From: Bacillota bacterium
GTDB lineage: Bacteria; Bacillota; Clostridia; Clostridiales; Clostridiaceae
Length of the DNA: 6,542 nucleotides
Direction: 5' to 3'
NCBI GenBank assembly: GCA_023440105.1
Contig: JAEXSY010000131.1
Span: 1-6,542 of the forward strand
Below the pieces are notes generated by a model. The model was given only the letters and a program-made list of their open reading frames with translations. It was not told the origin of the DNA and searched no databases. Every line of letters starts with the position of its first letter. The first letter of the stretch is position 1. Made by a program: the position numbers and the translations under genes. Below are positions 1-5,376 of this stretch, in pieces.

Positions 1-305
1 GTGGCCAGCACAGGTACAAGCTTTTTTTCTCTAAAAATACTCTCACCAACTATAGCTGCAGCCACGCATAGAAGCATGTTTACCAATGTATTAACCCCAA
101 AGCCCTGAAAAAAATAAATATCCTGAAGTAATCCTGTAAATATACCCATGTAAAGAGCATCCCATCTATCATTAACGAAAGAATGACATAGAGCAAATAC
201 AAATAAAATACTAGGATAATAGGTATTAATGTCAAAATACGGAACAAGAGTATTATCTAATATCATTAATCCTATGCAAATCAGTACCAGGATAGATTTT
301 CTCAT
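1..305 (-). CDS. mreD: Rod shape-determining protein MreD, N-terminal 101 residues (C-terminus cut by window edge)
   Basis: Integral membrane member of the MreBCD elongasome, which works with MreC to link cytoplasmic MreB filaments to peptidoglycan synthesis along the side wall. The readable part begins MRKSILVLICIGLMILDNTL and has hydrophobic segments at about residues 4-21, 29-43, 50-65 and 70-88. The stretch GIFTGLLQD (54-62) followed by an aromatic-rich turn is typical of MreD, and usual family length is about 160-170, so roughly 40% is missing. The start is ATG at 305-303, with AGAGGGG six bases upstream. A second ATG four bases earlier (309) is in another frame and reaches a stop after 18 codons. 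The start lies 12 bases after the mreC stop, so the genes are almost certainly co-transcribed and probably translationally coupled. Identity rests on both hydrophobic pattern and position; MreD sequences diverge strongly. Confidence 0.9.
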   Translation of the reverse strand, partial: MRKSILVLICIGLMILDNTLVPYFDINTYYPSILFVFALCHSFVNDRWDALYMGIFTGLLQDIYFFQGFGVNTLVNMLLCVAAAIVGESIFREKKLVPVLA

Positions 306-317
306 ACATTTCCCCTC

Positions 318-1163
318 TTAATACTCAATATTTCTAATATCCTCAGGAATAACTACGAAGAGCTCCTCTAACCTATTAAAATCTACATAAGGCTTTACCG
401 TAGCAATCTTCATGAGCTTCCCCTTATCCTCATCTACAGAAATCACCTCTCCAATTTTTATTTCCTTAGGATAGATGTTTCCAAGACCAGAGGTCAATAT
501 TATATCTCCCTCTTTCACCTCAGATTCTAAAGGAAGGTTATAAACCTTTGCCAATAGATTGTTATTGCCATCTCTATAGCCTTTTAATATACCAACAGAT
601 TCTCTAGTGCTCTGCACTGTTACACTGACAGCAATATTTTCATTAATAATAGTATCTACAATTGCCCAGTTACTCTCAACACGAGAAACCTGACCAACCA
701 GTCCACTATTGCTTATAACTACCATTCCTTTGGCAAGGCCTACATTCTCACCCTTATCTATGGTGTAGCTATTTAAGTAGGAGCCAGAGGGGATATTTAT
801 TATGTTAGCTCCAATATAGCTATATTCACCTCTATTTTCTGTAAAACTATAAAGTTCCCTAAACTTATCGTTTTCCTTTTTTGTATTTTCAAAATCTATA
901 AGTCTAGATTTAAGCTCTTCAATTTCTTTTCTTAAAGCGATATTTTCTGATTTAACATCATTAAAATTAAATGCAAAGTATAAAAAATCCTGTACCTTAT
1001 CATTCACACCATAAACGAATTTTTGTATAGGATTAAAAACTGCGCCTATTCCACCTACTAATACACTACTACTATCTCTGTTAACACTAAACCCAATTAG
1101 CCCTAAAAAGGCAACTGACAGTACTATAATAGTAACTGCCAGCTTGTTTTTAAATATCTTCAT
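318..1163 (-). CDS. mreC: Rod shape-determining protein MreC
   Basis: Bitopic elongasome scaffold: a short cytoplasmic tail, one membrane helix and a large extracytoplasmic domain that in studied bacteria contacts PBP2 and MreD. The 281-residue length is normal. A basic N-terminus (MKIFKNK) precedes a membrane helix at about 8-27. A charged helical stretch at about 68-105 is likely the dimerising coiled coil. The beta-rich MreC domain covers about 115-275, with family-typical segments IDKGENVGLAKGMVV (135-149), GLVGQVSRV (154-162), LTSGLGNIYPKEIKIGEV (223-240) and VKPYVDFNRLEELFVV (256-271). The ATG start lies two bases after the mreB stop. Its ribosome binding site (GAGG, six bases upstream) sits inside the last codons of mreB, pointing to translational coupling. 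No disrupted motif was seen. Confidence 0.96.
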   Translation of the reverse strand: MKIFKNKLAVTIIVLSVAFLGLIGFSVNRDSSSVLVGGIGAVFNPIQKFVYGVNDKVQDFLYFAFNFNDVKSENIALRKEIEELKSRLIDFENTKKENDKFRELYSFTENRGEYSYIGANIINIPSGSYLNSYTIDKGENVGLAKGMVVISNSGLVGQVSRVESNWAIVDTIINENIAVSVTVQSTRESVGILKGYRDGNNNLLAKVYNLPLESEVKEGDIILTSGLGNIYPKEIKIGEVISVDEDKGKLMKIATVKPYVDFNRLEELFVVIPEDIRNIEY

Positions 1164-1165
1164 TA

Positions 1166-2182
1166 CTAGCCTCTTTGACCTCTAGCTATGCTGTCAAAAT
1201 TATCTAAGGCCTTACCTGCACCTAGTGCTACACAATCTAGTGGATTTTCAGCTATATGTACCGGCATATGGGTTTCATGATTTATCAGCATATCTAAGCC
1301 TCTTAGGAGAGCACCTCCACCAGCAAGCATTATTCCTTTATCCATGATGTCAGCAGCGAGCTCAGGTGGTGTCTTTTCAAGAGTTGTTTTTATAGCTTCA
1401 ATAATAGAAGCTATAGGCTCCTTCAATGCATCTCTAATCTGTGTTTCCGATATCTCTATTGTTTTAGGAAGTCCTGATATAAGATCTCTTCCTTTTATGT
1501 TCATTGTTCTTTCTTCATCATCAACCTTGTAAGCAGATCCCAGCTCCATTTTTATAGCCTCAGAGGTTCTCTCACCTATCATTAGGTTATATTCCTTTTT
1601 TATATAGTTGATTATAGCCTGGTCAAGCTCATCACCAGCTATTCTTAAGGATTTGCTGGTTACTATACCACCTAAGGAAATAACAGCAATCTCTGTAGTT
1701 CCGCCTCCCATATCAACAATCATGCTTCCTGTAGGTTCATCCACAGGTAGACCTGCGCCTATAGCCGCAGCCATTGGCTCCTCCATGAGAAGTACCTCTC
1801 TAGCTCCTGCCTGTCTAGTTGATTCTTCTATAGCTCTTTTTTCAACCTGAGTAACCCCAGATGGAAAACATACTATAATACGAGGGCTAGCAAAAGCACT
1901 CCTAGCGGTTACCTTTTCTATAAGCTTCTTAATCATAGTTTGAGTTATATCAAAATCAGCGATAACTCCATCCTTAAGTGGTCTTATAGCAACGATGTTC
2001 CCTGGAGTTCTTCCTATCATAAGCTTAGCTTCGCTACCTACTGCTAGAGCTCTTTTTGTTATATTGTTAATAGCCACTACTGAAGGCTCTCTAAGTACAA
2101 TCCCTTTTCCTTTTACATATACTAATGTATTAGCTGTTCCTAAATCAATACCCATGTCTTTTGTCATTCCAAACAATGCCAT
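1166..2182 (-). CDS. mreB: Rod shape-determining protein MreB (bacterial actin homologue)
   Basis: Actin-fold ATPase that polymerises on the inner face of the membrane and directs side-wall peptidoglycan synthesis. The 338 residues match the usual length (about 335-347). The hydrophobic N-terminus MALFGM resembles the membrane-binding end of Firmicute MreB proteins. Phosphate-1 loop GIDLGTANTLVY is at 11-22. The motif SPRIIVCFPSGVTQVEKRA is at 99-117, and EEPMAAAIGAGLP at 134-146 includes the likely catalytic glutamate region. Phosphate-2 loop VDMGGGTTEIAVIS is at 156-169, RIAGDELD at 180-187, and the adenosine motif GIMLAGGGALLRGLD at 283-297. All ATP-site motifs look intact. The ATG has AAAGGGG seven bases upstream. 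The gene lies 18 bases after radC and directly before mreC. Firmicutes often carry MreB paralogues (Mbl, MreBH); the mreC-mreD neighbours favour MreB proper. Confidence 0.98.
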   Translation of the reverse strand: MALFGMTKDMGIDLGTANTLVYVKGKGIVLREPSVVAINNITKRALAVGSEAKLMIGRTPGNIVAIRPLKDGVIADFDITQTMIKKLIEKVTARSAFASPRIIVCFPSGVTQVEKRAIEESTRQAGAREVLLMEEPMAAAIGAGLPVDEPTGSMIVDMGGGTTEIAVISLGGIVTSKSLRIAGDELDQAIINYIKKEYNLMIGERTSEAIKMELGSAYKVDDEERTMNIKGRDLISGLPKTIEISETQIRDALKEPIASIIEAIKTTLEKTPPELAADIMDKGIMLAGGGALLRGLDMLINHETHMPVHIAENPLDCVALGAGKALDNFDSIARGQRG

Positions 2183-2200
2183 GTTTATTCCCCTTTCATT

Positions 2201-2905
2201 TTAGATTATTCCTTTTTCCTTTAAGCTTACGTATGAGTTTCCTCCAATTATAATGTGATCTATGAGCTCTATCCCCATAAGCCTACCACATTCCTTTAAT
2301 CTAAGAGTGATATTAATATCTTCATCACTGGGCGACGGGTCACCAGAAGGATGATTGTGACAGACGATTATTGAAGCACTATTAAATCTTAAGGCTTCAC
2401 TGAATATTTCCCTTGGATGCACAATAGAAGAATTAAGGCCTCCCATAAATATGTCCTTTGTAAATAACACACAATTTTTTGTGTTGAGCATTATGAGCTT
2501 TAGCACTTCTTGCTTGAGGAATTTCATATCTTCTCTCACAAGGTCTGCAGCATCCATGGGACTAGAAATCTTATTAACCTTCGCTCCCTTTTGCATATAT
2601 GCCCTCTTGGTAATTTCCATTAAGGCACATAACTGAGCTGCTTTAGCTTCCTTTATACCGTCAATTTCCATAAGCCTTTGAGGAGTACAATTAACGAGAC
2701 CTGTAAGTCCCTGAAACTCTGATAAAACTCTGTCACATAGATGAACTATATTTTCGTTTTTATTTCCAGTTCTTAGTATGAGAGCCAAAAGCTCTGAATT
2801 TGTAAGAGTTTGTGCTCCCTTATTAAGGAGCTTCTCTCTTGGTCTTTCTTCTTTGGGTAAATCTGATATTTTAAGATGTCTGAATGATTCTTTGTTAACC
2901 TCCAT
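2201..2905 (-). CDS. radC: RadC family protein (JAMM/MPN+ domain)
   Basis: RadC was named for DNA repair, but that role is not supported in most species and its biochemical activity remains unclear. The JAMM fold suggests a zinc-dependent hydrolase. The 234 residues match the family. The N-terminal UPF0758-type region carries LPKEERPREKLL (16-27) and LTNSELLALILRTG (34-47). A helix-hairpin-helix-like stretch follows at about 72-92 (IDGIKEAKA). The JAMM domain is at about 110-234, with HNHPSG at 183-188. Its metal-ligand pattern HxH-x7-S-x2-D is complete at H183, H185, S193 and D196. ATG at 2905 has AAGGAG six bases upstream, a good site. The gene sits between maf and mreB, as in Bacillus subtilis, where the radC homologue is also in the mreBCD cluster. 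It is 36 bases from maf and no terminator intervenes. Confidence 0.96.
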   Translation of the reverse strand: MEVNKESFRHLKISDLPKEERPREKLLNKGAQTLTNSELLALILRTGNKNENIVHLCDRVLSEFQGLTGLVNCTPQRLMEIDGIKEAKAAQLCALMEITKRAYMQKGAKVNKISSPMDAADLVREDMKFLKQEVLKLIMLNTKNCVLFTKDIFMGGLNSSIVHPREIFSEALRFNSASIIVCHNHPSGDPSPSDEDINITLRLKECGRLMGIELIDHIIIGGNSYVSLKEKGII

Positions 2906-2941
2906 GACCTTCTCCTTTATATAGAATACCCATCCCCTTAT

Positions 2942-3508
2942 TTAAAAAAAGCTCTTTAACATGCAATTTAGCCTATTAATAGGTAAGCCAACTATATTAT
3001 AATAGTCACCTTTAATTTGTTCCACAAATATTCCTGCATCACCCTGGATTCCATATGCACCTGCAAAGGACATATAATCAGCACTATCAAGATAAGCCGA
3101 TATCTCATGAGAGGTTAGTTTTGAAAACTTAACCTTCGTAGCTACGCACTCTGATTCCAGTCTTCCAGAAGAATTATTTATTATAGTCACTCCTGTATAA
3201 ACCTCATGCCATCTGTTACTTAAGGACAGGAGCATATTATAAGCTTCCTCTCTGCTTTTTGGTTTACCTAATATTATATTATCTAGGACAACAACAGTGT
3301 CTGCGCCTATAATTATACTATCAGACTTTACTACCTTAGAAACCTCTCTTGCTTTTCTTTCCGATAGCTCCATTACATACTCACAGGGATCCCCATTATA
3401 TTTGACTGTTTCTTCATTAAAATTACTAACTACTATTTCAAATTCAGATGTTATTTTATTCATCAGCTCCTGTCTTCTTAGAGAAGAAGAGGCCAAAATA
3501 ATTTTCAT
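2942..3508 (-). CDS. maf: Maf-type nucleoside triphosphate pyrophosphatase (YhdE/dTTP-UTP type likely)
   Basis: Maf proteins hydrolyse nucleoside triphosphates to monophosphates and pyrophosphate, acting as house-cleaning enzymes in the cytosol. In Bacillus subtilis, Maf overproduction blocks septum formation. The 188 residues match the family. The N-terminal substrate loop ILASSSLRRQELM is at 4-16. IIIGADTVVVLD at 66-76 carries the expected catalytic aspartate D70. GKP is at 81-83 (K82), HEVYTGV at 101-107, AYGIQG at 151-156 (Q155), and GDYYNIVGLPI at 168-178. R12, K82 and Q155 together fit the dTTP/UTP-hydrolysing YhdE type rather than the 7-methyl-GTP-specific YceF type (family inference). 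One oddity: residues just before AGAY are S147-F148, where most YhdE-type relatives I recall have Asp/Gly-Lys. The start at 3508 has AGGAT eight bases upstream, a moderate site. It lies 11 bases after the DUF4321 stop. Confidence 0.95.
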   Translation of the reverse strand: MKIILASSSLRRQELMNKITSEFEIVVSNFNEETVKYNGDPCEYVMELSERKAREVSKVVKSDSIIIGADTVVVLDNIILGKPKSREEAYNMLLSLSNRWHEVYTGVTIINNSSGRLESECVATKVKFSKLTSHEISAYLDSADYMSFAGAYGIQGDAGIFVEQIKGDYYNIVGLPINRLNCMLKSFF

Positions 3509-3519
3509 AGGCTCACATC

Positions 3520-3777
3520 CTAATGTCTTCTATATAATATTATTGACAAAATAGCACCTACTATAGTCATTATATTCAAATTAAATGTGACACCGAAGGT
3601 TAAGGACATAAATCTTAAATCTAAAACCAATGGTGTCTCTGTCCCTATACTATAGAATGTACTTAATATTTTTAATGAAGGAATATAGCTCCCTAAAAAT
3701 TCTCCTAAAATGCTGCCAAGTATTGCTCCGATAATTATAATAAATAATAAGGAAAAGCTTTTATTAGAAGTTTTCAA
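3520..3777 (-). CDS. DUF4321 family small membrane protein
   Basis: Small two-helix membrane protein of unknown function, recognised as DUF4321 from its pattern and its place before maf in clostridia. A short polar N-terminus (KTSNKS) leads into helix 1, LLFIIIIGAILGSILGEFLG, which has the glycine-rich GAILGSILGEFLG signature. A loop of about 35 residues with LDLRFMSLTFGVTFNLN follows, then helix 2, IMTIVGAILSIILY, and a basic end (RRH). Start choice: an ATG exists at 3783, but GTGAGGG (3784-3790) abuts it with no spacer. The same site is six bases upstream of the in-frame TTG at 3777, so I prefer TTG (85 residues); the ATG reading gives 87. It is the first gene after the candidate promoter and so heads the maf-radC-mreBCD operon. 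I assign no function; the context suggests a cell envelope role, as inference only. Confidence 0.88.
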   Translation of the reverse strand: MKTSNKSFSLLFIIIIGAILGSILGEFLGSYIPSLKILSTFYSIGTETPLVLDLRFMSLTFGVTFNLNIMTIVGAILSIILYRRH

Positions 3778-3783
3778 ATTCAT

Positions 3784-3790
3784 CCCTCAC
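3784..3790 (-). promoter_or_regulatory. Ribosome binding site that decides the DUF4321 start
   Basis: GTGAGGG directly touches the ATG at 3783 with no spacer, but stands six bases from the in-frame TTG at 3777-3775. Normal spacing favours initiation at TTG. Confidence 0.6.
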
Positions 3791-3805
3791 TTTTGCTCTA
3801 CATCT

Positions 3806-3839
3806 AATATAGTGTATCATTTAATAATACTGTAAACAA
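3806..3839 (-). promoter_or_regulatory. Candidate sigma-A promoter of the DUF4321-maf-radC-mreBCD operon
   Basis: On the minus strand, TTGTTT (3839-3834) and TACACT (3816-3811) are separated by 17 bases. An overlapping reading uses TTTACA (3836-3831) with TATATT (3811-3806) at 19 bases. The -10 region ends about 20 bases upstream of the DUF4321 ribosome binding site. It is the only promoter-like element I see between the SPOR-gene hairpin and the operon, and none of the short gaps further left has room for another obvious one. Exact hexamers are uncertain. Confidence 0.55.
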
Positions 3840-3853
3840 GTGTCTTTAAAGCA

Positions 3854-3868
3854 TTTAAAAATTTTTTT
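3854..3868 (-). promoter_or_regulatory. A-tract upstream of the operon promoter, possible UP element
   Basis: The minus strand reads seven A, five T, then three A across this stretch. That centres it about 55-60 bases upstream of the predicted transcription start, where AT tracts can contact the RNA polymerase alpha subunit. The surrounding DNA is also AT-rich, so this may be background. Confidence 0.3.
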
Positions 3869-3879
3869 ACTTTTATGTA

Positions 3880-3924
3880 AACAGCCTGTAGCCTAAAGCC
3901 ATTTGCTTTAGAATACAGGCTGTT
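3880..3924 (-). terminator. Long hairpin just after the SPOR gene, probable terminator with weak U-tract
   Basis: A perfect 11-base arm AACAGCCTGTA (3880-3890) pairs with TACAGGCTGTT (3914-3924). After a 2/2 internal loop, CTAAAGC (3893-3899) pairs with GCTTTAG (3905-3911) around a five-base loop. The hairpin begins two bases after the SPOR-gene stop codon. On the minus strand it is followed only by TTTACATAAAAG, a poor U-run, so termination may be partial. No plus-strand gene reads into it. Confidence 0.7.
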
Positions 3925-3926
3925 AA

Positions 3927-4619
3927 CTATATTTTAAATTTTACCACAGTATTATAAATGAAGATCGATAAATCCCCTAAGGAAGCTTTTGTAAGCTCCT
4001 CCGGAAGCCCCTCTATAAATGTATTTATAGAAGCAACCTCTTCTCCATGGGAGCCTCCACTCTCAGGTATTTTCATTTCGCTGCTCCATTTCTTAATATC
4101 CCCTGTTTTTATACCCACAACATCACTTTCCTTAAGCCTCTCATAATACTGCATTAAAGCATCCACAGAATTCCCTAGCTGTTCTAGTGAGGAATCCTTA
4201 TAATCTATATTTATTTCAGTTTTTACAAAGCTTATCCCCTGCTCTGTGAGAGACTTAGTAAAGGCATCTCCCTGTTCTTTCCTTATTATATCAATTATAA
4301 CTCTAAATTTATCTCCATCCTGCACTATAAAGGAATTATATTTCCCTCTAAGCTGATTGTTAATAGCCTCTGCATTTTCTTTTTTTGAATAATATCCCCC
4401 CTGGAATATCAAAAAGGTAATTCCAGAATTAGCTTCTGAAGCTTTCTCTCCATCTACTTCCTGTGAATCTTTTATTTCTTTATCAGCTAGTTCTTTCTTT
4501 AAAAATCCTGAAAGACCTTTACTAGCAGCAATAGAAATAACTAAAAACACAATAAGAACAAATAAAAACTTTAAGAGATTATTATTCTTCTTTTTATAAT
4601 TATATCTTGTGTATCTCAT
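3927..4619 (-). CDS. Membrane-anchored SPOR-like domain protein
   Basis: Probable cell-envelope protein. SPOR domains bind peptidoglycan stripped of stem peptides and often gather at division or sporulation septa. The 230-residue protein has a short basic cytoplasmic tail (RYTRYNYKKK), one membrane helix at about 15-32, a charged linker at about 41-65, and a SPOR-like domain at about 67-137. The domain opens with FLIFQGGYYSKKENAEAIN (69-87), close to the family pattern of an aromatic-glycine strand followed by a helix, and continues with KFRVIID (104-110) and a final strand (FVKTEI). Residues about 140-230 form a further, probably helical region that I do not recognise. The start at 4619 has GGGGG seven bases upstream. 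It appears to be a single gene, with a terminator on each side. SPOR genes commonly sit beside maf-mre clusters in clostridia, which supports a wall or division role; the exact role is unknown. Confidence 0.85.
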   Translation of the reverse strand: MRYTRYNYKKKNNNLLKFLFVLIVFLVISIAASKGLSGFLKKELADKEIKDSQEVDGEKASEANSGITFLIFQGGYYSKKENAEAINNQLRGKYNSFIVQDGDKFRVIIDIIRKEQGDAFTKSLTEQGISFVKTEINIDYKDSSLEQLGNSVDALMQYYERLKESDVVGIKTGDIKKWSSEMKIPESGGSHGEEVASINTFIEGLPEELTKASLGDLSIFIYNTVVKFKI

Positions 4620-4651
4620 ATTATATCCCCCAACTTCTAAAAAATATATCG

Positions 4652-4680
4652 TATATTTATATTTATTATGTGGGACTCAA
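4652..4680 (-). promoter_or_regulatory. Weak candidate promoter of the SPOR gene
   Basis: The minus strand carries TTGAGT (4680-4675), 17 bases, then AATATA (4657-4652), about 33 bases before the gene start. A promoter is expected here because a strong terminator lies just upstream, but the DNA is so AT-rich that other hexamer choices fit almost as well. Confidence 0.3.
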
Positions 4681-4689
4681 TAAAATACC

Positions 4690-4745
4690 AAAAAAAAACC
4701 GACAATTCTATTATCATATTTTATCATTGATAAATAGTCTGTCAG
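4690..4745 (-). terminator. Strong rho-independent terminator after the GNAT gene
   Basis: On the plus strand, CCGACA (4699-4704) pairs with TGTCAG (4740-4745) with one wobble. Inside it, CTATTATCA (4708-4716) pairs with TGATAAATAG (4728-4737) with one bulged base around an 11-base loop. Read on the minus strand, the stem is followed at once by nine T (4698-4690). It lies about 20 bases after the acetyltransferase stop and insulates the SPOR gene. Confidence 0.85.
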
Positions 4746-4766
4746 CTTATACATTAACTTATAGAG

Positions 4767-5276
4767 TTAAAGCATCTTCTTGAAGATAATCAAATCTTTG
4801 TCATCCTTGACATCCTCAAAAAAGTTCTTGGTTATTCTTACAGCTTCAAAGTCATTATTTTTCCAGAATCTAAGAGCCTGCTCATTACCAGAGCTAACTG
4901 CTGCAGAAAAACTCTTTATTCCTTTATCATTACAAAAATGCTCAATAATTATATTGATAATTTCTTTTCCTAAACCTCTTCCTCTATATTCATAGCCAAG
5001 CATAAAAAACCAAAATATAAGTTCCTTGCCTTCTACCCTCCCTTTTAAAACTCCAATAATTTCATCTTCCTTTTGAAGCTTTAAAAAGATTTCATTATCT
5101 GTAATATAATATTCGATAAATCTCTTCATAAACTCATCAAATTCTATAGAATTAATAGAGCTAGATTCCTTAAGATAATTCTTCTCTCTCTCAATCCACT
5201 GTGAAATAGAAAAGGCATCCTCCTTATTTATACTAGATATAGCTATTCCATCTTTCATTAGTGCTAAATCTAACAT
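4767..5276 (-). CDS. GNAT family N-acetyltransferase
   Basis: Transfers an acetyl group from acetyl-CoA to an amine; the substrate cannot be read from the sequence. With the start chosen here the protein has 169 residues, normal for a single GNAT domain. The acetyl-CoA pyrophosphate loop (motif A) is clear at about 92-103: FMLGYEYRGRGLG, with the R/Q-x-x-G-x-G/A signature. It is followed by the helix KEIINIIIEHF. Motif B is NEQALRFWKNNDFEAVR at about 131-147. The N-terminal part (LALMKDGIAISSINKEDAFSISQW) resembles the first strand and helix of the fold. Start choice: the frame is open to an ATG at 5333, which has no ribosome binding site. The ATG at 5276 has GAGGTGAT four bases upstream, an excellent site. 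The gene is followed by a strong terminator, may have its own promoter, and is 100 bases from the exporter-like gene. Confidence 0.88.
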   Translation of the reverse strand: MLDLALMKDGIAISSINKEDAFSISQWIEREKNYLKESSSINSIEFDEFMKRFIEYYITDNEIFLKLQKEDEIIGVLKGRVEGKELIFWFFMLGYEYRGRGLGKEIINIIIEHFCNDKGIKSFSAAVSSGNEQALRFWKNNDFEAVRITKNFFEDVKDDKDLIIFKKML

Positions 5277-5280
5277 ATTA

Positions 5281-5288
5281 ATCACCTC
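5281..5288 (-). promoter_or_regulatory. Ribosome binding site that decides the acetyltransferase start
   Basis: GAGGTGAT, four bases before the ATG at 5276, is close to the Firmicute consensus. The longer in-frame alternative at 5333 is preceded only by T/A-rich sequence, so translation most likely begins here. Confidence 0.8.
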
Positions 5289-5345
5289 ATAGAAAATAAT
5301 TCTACATCCCTCTATAAAATCCTCTTTATTCATAAAATAAAGAAA

Positions 5346-5351
5346 ATTATA
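5346..5351 (-). promoter_or_regulatory. Possible -10 element (TATAAT) for the acetyltransferase gene
   Basis: The minus strand has a perfect TATAAT about 70 bases before the chosen start, in the 100-base gap after the exporter-like gene. No good -35 stands 16-18 bases upstream, so it is weak. If used, transcription would begin near 5339, leaving no room for a ribosome binding site before the ATG at 5333 and again favouring the start at 5276. Confidence 0.35.
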
Positions 5352-5376
5352 AGGAGCCTCGCCATTCCAAATTGCT

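Noticed and set aside
307..309. Alternative ATG for mreD four bases upstream of the chosen start
   Set aside because: It is in a different frame and reaches a stop after 18 codons, whereas the ATG at 305 opens a long hydrophobic MreD-like frame with a well-spaced ribosome binding site.
1344..2204. Several plus-strand open frames of 60-80 codons opposite mreB
   Set aside because: They mirror the codon pattern of mreB, have no supporting ribosome binding sites or recognisable motifs, and mreB is unambiguous.
2451..3554. Plus-strand open frames opposite radC and maf
   Set aside because: Shadows of well-supported minus-strand genes; no family resemblance and no promoter or ribosome binding site.
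4013..4030. Perfect 8-base inverted repeat CTATAAAT-GT-ATTTATAG, operator-like
   Set aside because: It lies inside the SPOR-protein coding region, is pure AT apart from its ends and centre, and is explained by ordinary codons; chance is likely in DNA this AT-rich.
4620..4766. Riboswitch or small RNA in the gap before the SPOR gene
   Set aside because: Half of the gap is the upstream terminator, and the rest is simple AT-rich sequence with no conserved structured element that I recognise.
5340..5376. Possible terminator after the exporter-like gene
   Set aside because: The only pairing is GGA with TCC around a ten-base loop, with no U-run placed after it, so it is not a credible hairpin.
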